From positions 1 through 9,835 of the forward strand of contig CAKTZP010000078.1 of NCBI GenBank assembly GCA_934636045.1: a stretch of 9,835 nt of DNA. The letters are read 5' to 3'. Shown one piece after another: positions 5,621-9,835 of this stretch (position 1 is the first letter of the stretch; every line of letters starts with the position of its first letter). The stretch comes from an uncultured Oscillospiraceae bacterium. GTDB lineage: Bacteria; Bacillota; Clostridia; Oscillospirales; Oscillospiraceae. The notes under the pieces were generated by a model. That model did not search any database and was not told where the DNA came from. It saw only the letters and a list, made by a program, of their open reading frames with translations. Made by a program: the position numbers and the translations under genes.

Positions 5621-5650
5621 TAGTATGCCCCGGTGCAGCCGAGCTATGCA
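5621..5650 (-). promoter_or_regulatory. Sigma-G (forespore) promoter of the Gln/Asn-rich micro-ORF
   Basis: Minus strand: TGCATA (5645-5650), a 17-bp spacer, CATACTA (5621-5627). This equals the known sigma-G pattern (TGMATA, 17-18 bp, CATACTA). The expected start is about 40 nt before the micro-ORF ATG. The -35 hexamer begins 4 nt past the spoVAE stop. Confidence 0.75.
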
Positions 5651-5654
5651 CCGG
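5630..5654. other. Hairpin directly after the spoVAE stop, overlapping the sigma-G promoter
   Basis: A perfect 8-bp inverted repeat, CCGGTGCA (5630-5637) and TGCACCGG (5647-5654), with a 9-nt loop. It starts at the base after the spoVAE TAG. No T run follows, so it is not a standard terminator. It may protect the mRNA 3' end or be a weak terminator. The promoter's -35 box lies within its minus-strand left arm and loop. Confidence 0.5.
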
Positions 5655-6008
5655 CTATTTGTCCTTCGGCCTGCACACGAGTCCGGCAATCCAGCCGAAG
5701 ACGATCGCAGCGGCAATGCCGCCTGCCGTGGCCGTCAGCCCGCCGGTAAAAATGCCGAGGAAGCCCTGCTCGTCGACAGCCTGTTTCACGCCCTTGGAAA
5801 GGGAATAGCCAAAGCCCGTTAGCGGCACGGTCGCGCCTGCTCCGGCAAAGTCTGCAAGGTATCGGTACAGCCCCACACCGCCGAAAAAGACGCCGGCGAC
5901 AACGTAAGCCACAAGAATGCGCGCCGGGGTCAGCTTGGTCTTGCAGATCAGAATTTGCCCGAGCACACAGAATAGCCCACCGACGATGAATGCCTTCAAA
6001 TACGCCAT
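5655..6008 (-). CDS. spoVAE: Stage V sporulation protein AE (SpoVAEb type)
   Basis: 117 aa from the ATG at 6008, with AAAGGGG 6 nt upstream. The longer ORF reaching back to 6206 overlaps spoVAD and was rejected. A small inner-membrane protein: hydrophobic segments at about 4-22, 30-50, 57-72 and 84-111. The conserved core is 'KTKLTPARILV', 'DFAGAGATVPLTGFGYSLSKGVK' and 'GIFTGGLTATAGGI', with a 'CRPKDK' tail. It forms part of the SpoVA channel, which takes dipicolinic acid into the forespore and releases it at germination. Its start is 4 nt past the spoVAD stop, so the two are translationally linked. Confidence 0.95.
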   Translation of the reverse strand: MAYLKAFIVGGLFCVLGQILICKTKLTPARILVAYVVAGVFFGGVGLYRYLADFAGAGATVPLTGFGYSLSKGVKQAVDEQGFLGIFTGGLTATAGGIAAAIVFGWIAGLVCRPKDK

Positions 6009-6012
6009 AATT

Positions 6013-7026
6013 TCAGCCCCTTTCGATGGAAATCGCGTGGCAGACTGCGGGAATGGACTCACCCTGCTGGGTCGATAGCGGCGAAAGCAGCGCTCCGGTG
6101 CCGCAGAACAGCAGGCGCCGCAGCTCGCCGCGCTCCATTTTTCCCAGCAGGTGTCCGCAGAGGACGGACGCGCTGCACCCACAGCCGCTGCCGCCGCAGT
6201 GGACATCCTGCTGCGTTGGGTCGAAGATCATCATGCCGCAGTCGTCGTAGCGCATGCCGAGCCGCACGCCTTCATTTTCGAACAGCTCTCGGACAAGGCG
6301 GCTGCCAAGGCTTCCGAGATCGCCTGTGACGATCAGATCATAGTCCTCCGGCGCGCAGTGCAGGTCGTCAAAGTGGGCGCGGAGCGTTTCGAACGCCGCC
6401 GGCGCCATTGCCGCGCCCATATTATTCGCATCCTTGATGCCGCGGTCGACGATCGTGCCGATCGTGGCCTTTTTCAGCCGCAGGCCATCCCCGCGGCTTC
6501 CGAGAATGACCGCACCCGCGCCCGTCACCGTCCACTGCGCCGTCGGCGTCCGCTGACCGCCGTAGCCAAGCGGAAAACGGTACTGCCGTTCCGACGAGGC
6601 GAAGTGTGAGGACGAGAGCGTCAGCGTCCGGCGACAGAAGCCGCCGCTCACGGCCATTGCGGCCAGCACCAGACCCTCTGCCATGGTCGAGCACGCGCCG
6701 TACAGCCCGAAGGTCGGCACGCCGTTGTTGCGCATGGAGAAGCTCGAGCCGATGCACTGATTCAGCAGGTCGCCCACAAAGGCCGCGTCGAGGTCAGTCT
6801 CCTTCAGCTCTGCCTTCTGCATGGCCAGCAGCATGGCGGTCTTCTGCATCTGTGTTTCCGCCTTCTCCCACGTTTTCTGCCCGAATTTGGTATCCGTTGT
6901 GGTCACGTCAAATGTGTTTTTTAGCGGCCCCTCCGCTTCTTTTTTCCCGGCGACGGAGGCATAAGCCAAAAGCACCGGCGGCTGCGGAAAAAGTAAGCTG
7001 TGCTTTCCCTGATGTGCTGTTTCCAT
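6013..7026 (-). CDS. spoVAD: Stage V sporulation protein AD
   Basis: 337 aa, the usual length. A thiolase/ketosynthase-fold protein of the SpoVA complex that binds dipicolinic acid at the spore membrane. Landmarks: 'TFDVTTTDTKFGQKTWEKAE' (38-57), 'GDLLNQCIGSSFSMRNNGVPTFGLYGACSTMAEG' split across about 85-118 with C112 at the thiolase-like cysteine position, 'LGYGGQRTPTAQWTVTGAGA', 'GTIVDRGIKDANNMGAAMAPAA', and the C-terminal 'DCGMMIFDPTQQDVHCGGSGCGCSA'. The ATG has GGAGGTG 5 nt upstream. spoVAC, its normal upstream neighbour, is absent: a terminator and unrelated genes lie there instead. Expression in the forespore is expected from the family. A CATAATA box at 7058-7064 (minus strand) could be a sigma-G/F -10, but no good -35 was found. 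Confidence 0.96.
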   Translation of the reverse strand: METAHQGKHSLLFPQPPVLLAYASVAGKKEAEGPLKNTFDVTTTDTKFGQKTWEKAETQMQKTAMLLAMQKAELKETDLDAAFVGDLLNQCIGSSFSMRNNGVPTFGLYGACSTMAEGLVLAAMAVSGGFCRRTLTLSSSHFASSERQYRFPLGYGGQRTPTAQWTVTGAGAVILGSRGDGLRLKKATIGTIVDRGIKDANNMGAAMAPAAFETLRAHFDDLHCAPEDYDLIVTGDLGSLGSRLVRELFENEGVRLGMRYDDCGMMIFDPTQQDVHCGGSGCGCSASVLCGHLLGKMERGELRRLLFCGTGALLSPLSTQQGESIPAVCHAISIERG

Positions 7027-7057
7027 AGAGCACCTCCGATATTTCGTTTCCCGTCGG

Positions 7058-7064
7058 TATTATG
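7058..7064 (-). promoter_or_regulatory. Possible sigma-G/sigma-F -10 box for spoVAD
   Basis: CATAATA on the minus strand differs by one base from the sigma-G -10 CATACTA and lies 31 nt before the spoVAD ATG, between the previous terminator and the gene. The -35 region at the right distance (GGATG) is a poor match, so this is tentative. Confidence 0.35.
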
Positions 7065-7100
7065 TGAAAAGCGAGGAAAATCATCCGCAAAAGGAGAAGA

Positions 7101-7147
7101 AAAAGCCCGGGAGTGACGTCCGTCAAGACGCCGCTCCCGGGGTTTTT
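7101..7147. terminator. Terminator after the ireB operon, upstream of spoVAD
   Basis: Arms CCCGGGAG (7106-7113) and CTCCCGGG (7134-7141) pair perfectly. A further imperfect inner stem around GACGTC/GGCGTC lies inside. TTTTT follows at 7143-7147, and A-rich sequence on the left becomes T-rich on the minus strand (GCTTTTTC). It starts 3 nt after the stop of the 96-aa gene and isolates spoVAD from it. Confidence 0.88.
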
Positions 7148-7150
7148 CAG

Positions 7151-7441
7151 TTATTTTGCGTTCAGCGCACGCTCCAGCCACACGCAGCCGACATCCAGCG
7201 CGGTGTAGAAGCCGTCCTTTTCGCTCTTCTTGACCACACGGTCACGCGCCTTTGCATTCGGATCCGTCCGCTGGAGCTGAACGGAAACCTTCGTAGCAAG
7301 GTCAAGATCTTCCAGCTTCTTGGATTCCAGGATTTGCAGCATGACGATGTACTCATCTGCCATTGAGCCGTAATAAACCAGATTGTCCTTGCGCATCAGG
7401 GGATGCCCCTTGTACATCAGGACTTCATTTTTTTCTGCCAT
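7151..7441 (-). CDS. Small protein of unknown function, second gene of the ireB operon
   Basis: 96 aa from the ATG at 7441, with GGAGGT 5 nt upstream; an ATG 12 nt earlier lies before that ribosome site and was rejected. The sequence begins MAEKNEVLMYKGHPLMRKDN, with 'LVYYGSMADEYIVMLQIL' and 'ATKVSVQLQRTDP' in the middle and 'DGFYTALDVGCVWLERAL' near the end. It is mixed alpha/beta, with no signal peptide, membrane segment or known motif. I recall similar small proteins in related Clostridia but no function. It lies 33 nt after ireB and before a strong terminator, so it is surely co-transcribed with ireB. A link with PASTA-kinase signalling or cell-wall control is inference from position only. 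Confidence 0.85.
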   Translation of the reverse strand: MAEKNEVLMYKGHPLMRKDNLVYYGSMADEYIVMLQILESKKLEDLDLATKVSVQLQRTDPNAKARDRVVKKSEKDGFYTALDVGCVWLERALNAK

Positions 7442-7474
7442 AGCTACCTCCAAAGTCAGTATGACCCGAGCCGA

Positions 7475-7720
7475 TCAATCGAACAGATAATGCCGCACCA
7501 GCTCCTGCAGCAGCTCGTCGCGATCCAGCTTGCAGATCAGGCTGCGGGCATTATTGTGATTGGTGATATACGTCGGGTCCTCGGAGAGAATGTAGCCGAC
7601 GATCTGGTTGATGGGGTTATAGCCCTTTTCGGTCAGCGAGCGATAGACCTGCATCAAGGTCTGCTTCATTTCCTCACTGCCGTCGGCGGGCACGGCGTAT
7701 TTGATAGTGTTATGATCCAA
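7475..7720 (-). CDS. ireB: IreB family regulatory phosphoprotein (UPF0297)
   Basis: A small cytoplasmic protein; in Enterococcus faecalis IreB is a substrate of the PASTA kinase IreK and affects cephalosporin resistance. The family core is clear: '[23 protein letters not shown]', '[23 protein letters not shown]'. I place the start at TTG 7720 (81 aa) because AAGGAGGT at 7728-7735 is 7 nt before it. The longer frame begins with GTG at 7738, encodes that ribosome site in its own codons and has none upstream. With the TTG start, Thr5 lies near the N-terminus, where E. faecalis IreB is phosphorylated. First gene of a two-gene operon with its own sigma-A promoter. Confidence 0.93.
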   Translation of the reverse strand: MDHNTIKYAVPADGSEEMKQTLMQVYRSLTEKGYNPINQIVGYILSEDPTYITNHNNARSLICKLDRDELLQELVRHYLFD

Positions 7721-7749
7721 AACGACTACCTCCTTCACGATTTTTCTAT

Positions 7750-7778
7750 ATCATATACTAAATTTCCGTGATTGTAAA
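7750..7778 (-). promoter_or_regulatory. Sigma-A promoter of the ireB operon
   Basis: Minus strand: TTTACA (7773-7778), a 17-bp spacer, TATGAT (7750-7755). It is 30 nt before the TTG start, in the AT-rich gap after pheT. No convincing terminator is seen between the pheT stop and this promoter, so pheT read-through may add to ireB expression. Confidence 0.7.
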
Positions 7779-7837
7779 GAAAAAACCGTGAACATTTTGG
7801 TAACAAATTGAAATTTCGCCGGAAAATGGGGCGAGGC

Positions 7838-9835
7838 TCAGCGGAGCTTCGCGCCAAGCTCGGCTTCCAGCGTGTCCAAAACGCTGCGGATGACGCCTTC
7901 GGAGTCGCTGTCGGTCAGGGTACGGTCGTCAGCGCGGAGGGTGAGGGAGAAGGCGACGCTCTTTTTGCCGTCCTCGATGCCCTTGCCGCGATAGATATCA
8001 AACAGGCGCACTTCGCGCAGCAGCTTACCGCCAGCCTTGCGGATACAACCGGTCAGCGCGCCGACGGTGACGTCCTCGTCGCAGACCACGGCAATGTCGC
8101 GCGAGACGGCCGGGTACTTCGGCAGGGGATGATAGGTCTTTTCCGGCTGCACAAGCTCGCACAGCGCGGTGAAGTCCAGCTCGGCAGCGTAAATTTCCGC
8201 GTCGATGCCGTAATTCTGCGCGACCAGCGGATGCACCTGGCCGAGCAGGCCGATCTGCACGCCGTCCACGGTGAGCGCGGCGCAGCGGCCGGGGTGATAG
8301 CTGGGATGATCGCGCACGGCGCTGTATTCGCCGGAACGGATGTTCATGCCCTTCAGGATCGCCTCGATCTCGCCCTTGAGCGTGAAGAAATCCTCACCCT
8401 CGCCATAGGTGCCGAGCACCAGATGCTTCGGCTCGGCGGGCAGGCGCTGTCCCTCGACGGGCAGGTAGACCTTCGCCAGCTCATAGAGCTTGCAGGCGGC
8501 GTTATGATAGGCGCTGTTGCGCGACAGGATTGCCAGCATCGACGGCAGAGCGATGGTGCGCATGACCGAGGCATCCTCGCCGAGGGCATTTTGAATGCGC
8601 AGAGGCTTGCGCAGCGGAGAATCCGCGGGGAGGCGGATCAGATCGAACGACGACGGGGAGACGAAGGAATAGGTCAGAATTTCGCTATAGCCGAGGCTGC
8701 GGCAGAGACTGCCGACGCGGTTTTCCAGCACCATCGTGCCGGTGTAGCCGCCCTCCATGGCCACGCCCTTGAAGGCTGTGGTCGGGATTTCGTTGTAGCC
8801 GTACAGGCGGCCGACCTCTTCGGCAATGTCTGCGGTCTGTACAAGGTCGGGACGCCACGAGGGAACATGAATCGTCCGCCCCTCGACGGGAATCTCCAGA
8901 CGGCGCAGGTAGTCGACCATGTCGGCTTCGGAAATGTCCGTGCCGAGCAGGGCGTTGATGCGCTCCGGCTCAAGCTCGAGCGTGCGCGGCGCGGGAATAT
9001 CGTTGAGGATATCGATCATGCCGTCCATGACCTCGCCCGCGCCCAGCAGCTCCACGAGCTCGCACGCACGGTTGACGGCGGGGACGGTCAAAAGCGGGTC
9101 GATGTTCTTTTCAAACTTGCCCGACGCCTCGGTGCGCATGCCCAGCGCCAGCGCAGTCTGGCGGATAGAGGTGCCGTTGAAGTTTGCGGATTCAAAGACG
9201 ACGTCGACGGTGTCGGCGACGATTTCGCTGTTCTCTCCGCCCATGATGCCGGCAAGGCCGATGGGCTTTTCACCGTCGGCAATGACGAGCATGCCGGGGG
9301 TGAGCTTGCGTTCGGTGCCGTCGAGGGTGGTCAAGGTCTCGCCCGCCTCGCTGCGGCGGACGACGATCTTGCCCGAGCCGACGTAGCGATAGTCGAAGGC
9401 GTGCATCGGCTGGCCGTATTCGAGCATGACGTAGTTCGTGATATCGACGATGTTGTTGATGGGACGCACGCCGTTGGCACGCAGGCGCTGGCGCAGCCAC
9501 TTCGGCGACGGCGCGATTTTGACGTTGCGCACCATGCGCGCGGTGTAGCGGCTGCAAAGGTCTTCCGCCGGAACCTCCACGTCCAGAAGTGCGGTCAAAT
9601 CTCCTGCGGCGCCGCCCTTGACGGCCGGCTCATGGTGCTGCATCGGCAGGTCAAATGCCGCAGCGGCCTCGCGTGCCAGACCAATGACGGAGTAGCAGTC
9701 CGGACGGTTGTTCGTGATCTCAAAATCCACGACAGTGTCATTGTTGCCGATGACGGCGTTGATGTCGTCGCCGGGCTTGCAGGCTTCCTCCAAGATCCAA
9801 ATGCCATCTTCAATGGCATAGGGGAAGTCGTTGAG
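7838..9835 (-). CDS. pheT: Phenylalanine-tRNA ligase beta subunit, 3' part (N-terminus beyond window)
   Basis: 665 residues plus TGA stop; the frame is open to the right edge (first visible residues LNDFPYAIEDGIWI), so about 130 N-terminal residues are outside. The beta subunit pairs with PheS to charge tRNA-Phe. Visible order: the end of the EMAP/B2-like tRNA-binding region with 'NRPDCYSVIGLAREAAAAF' (about 43-61), the B3/B4 editing domain (about 95-265, 'INNIVDITNYVMLEYGQPMH', 'GIMGGENSEI', 'TEASGKFEKNIDP'), the B5 domain (about 283-352, 'PSWRPDLVQTADIAEEVGRL'), the catalytic-like core, and the C-terminal ferredoxin-like anticodon-binding domain (about 568-665, 'YHPLPKYPAVSRDIAV'...'SVAFSLTLRADDRTLTD'). 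No frameshift or missing block is seen. pheS would be expected upstream, beyond the right edge. Confidence 0.97.
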   Translation of the reverse strand, partial: LNDFPYAIEDGIWILEEACKPGDDINAVIGNNDTVVDFEITNNRPDCYSVIGLAREAAAAFDLPMQHHEPAVKGGAAGDLTALLDVEVPAEDLCSRYTARMVRNVKIAPSPKWLRQRLRANGVRPINNIVDITNYVMLEYGQPMHAFDYRYVGSGKIVVRRSEAGETLTTLDGTERKLTPGMLVIADGEKPIGLAGIMGGENSEIVADTVDVVFESANFNGTSIRQTALALGMRTEASGKFEKNIDPLLTVPAVNRACELVELLGAGEVMDGMIDILNDIPAPRTLELEPERINALLGTDISEADMVDYLRRLEIPVEGRTIHVPSWRPDLVQTADIAEEVGRLYGYNEIPTTAFKGVAMEGGYTGTMVLENRVGSLCRSLGYSEILTYSFVSPSSFDLIRLPADSPLRKPLRIQNALGEDASVMRTIALPSMLAILSRNSAYHNAACKLYELAKVYLPVEGQRLPAEPKHLVLGTYGEGEDFFTLKGEIEAILKGMNIRSGEYSAVRDHPSYHPGRCAALTVDGVQIGLLGQVHPLVAQNYGIDAEIYAAELDFTALCELVQPEKTYHPLPKYPAVSRDIAVVCDEDVTVGALTGCIRKAGGKLLREVRLFDIYRGKGIEDGKKSVAFSLTLRADDRTLTDSDSEGVIRSVLDTLEAELGAKLR

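Noticed and set aside
6009..6206. Extended spoVAE start at 6206
   Set aside because: The extra residues overlap spoVAD in another frame and have no resemblance to SpoVAE; the ATG at 6008 has a good ribosome site.
9751..9793. pheT starting at the TTG at 9793
   Set aside because: The frame stays open to the right edge and the upstream residues fit PheT; this TTG is an internal leucine codon.
1..9835. Mobile element, prophage, CRISPR array, tRNA or rRNA
   Set aside because: No transposase or integrase frames, no spaced direct repeats, and no tRNA- or rRNA-like segments were found; gene content is ordinary chromosomal.

Overview
The window looks like a chromosomal piece of an endospore-forming, anaerobic Gram-positive bacterium of the class Clostridia. 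The GC-rich coding sequence (by eye about 55-60 %), the spore genes spoVAD/spoVAE and a SleC-type cortex lysin, IreB and strong AGGAGG-type ribosome sites all point that way. A gut Oscillospiraceae-type genome is my best guess; the species cannot be read from the sequence. I see no mobile element, CRISPR array, rRNA or tRNA.

Region 1 (1-2170) is a cysteine/methionine sulfur unit. An Rrf2-family regulator (+) is transcribed divergently from cysK followed by a metY-like O-acetylhomoserine sulfhydrylase gene (-, cut by the left edge). The 173-bp gap between them holds a consensus sigma-A promoter for cysK, a second promoter for the regulator, and two copies of a related 19-bp ACCA...TAATAGGT element, one at each promoter. 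The layout suggests one regulator controlling both itself and cysteine synthesis, comparable to CymR/CysK in Bacillus, but this regulator carries an IscR-like three-cysteine pattern that CymR lacks.

Region 2 (2182-4323, all -) is a three-gene operon that resembles the spore cortex-lytic enzyme SleC taken apart. It encodes a 128-aa beta-sandwich protein similar to the SleC pro-region, a SpoIID-like lytic transglycosylase with two peptidoglycan-binding repeats, and a further small protein made of two peptidoglycan-binding repeats.

Region 3 (4333-5480) has an unrecognised helical protein (-) and, divergent from it, a purine-type phosphoribosyltransferase (+), which ends in a bidirectional terminator.

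Region 4 (5481-7147, -) is sporulation again: spoVAD and spoVAE (dipicolinic acid channel) without spoVAC, followed by a 30-codon Gln/Asn-rich micro-ORF. The micro-ORF has an exact match to a forespore sigma-G promoter (TGCATA, 17 bp, CATACTA). This is the most interesting new item in the window.

Region 5 (7151-9835, -) has ireB (probable TTG start) with a 96-aa unknown partner under its own promoter, and upstream of them the 3' five-sixths of pheT, cut by the right edge.
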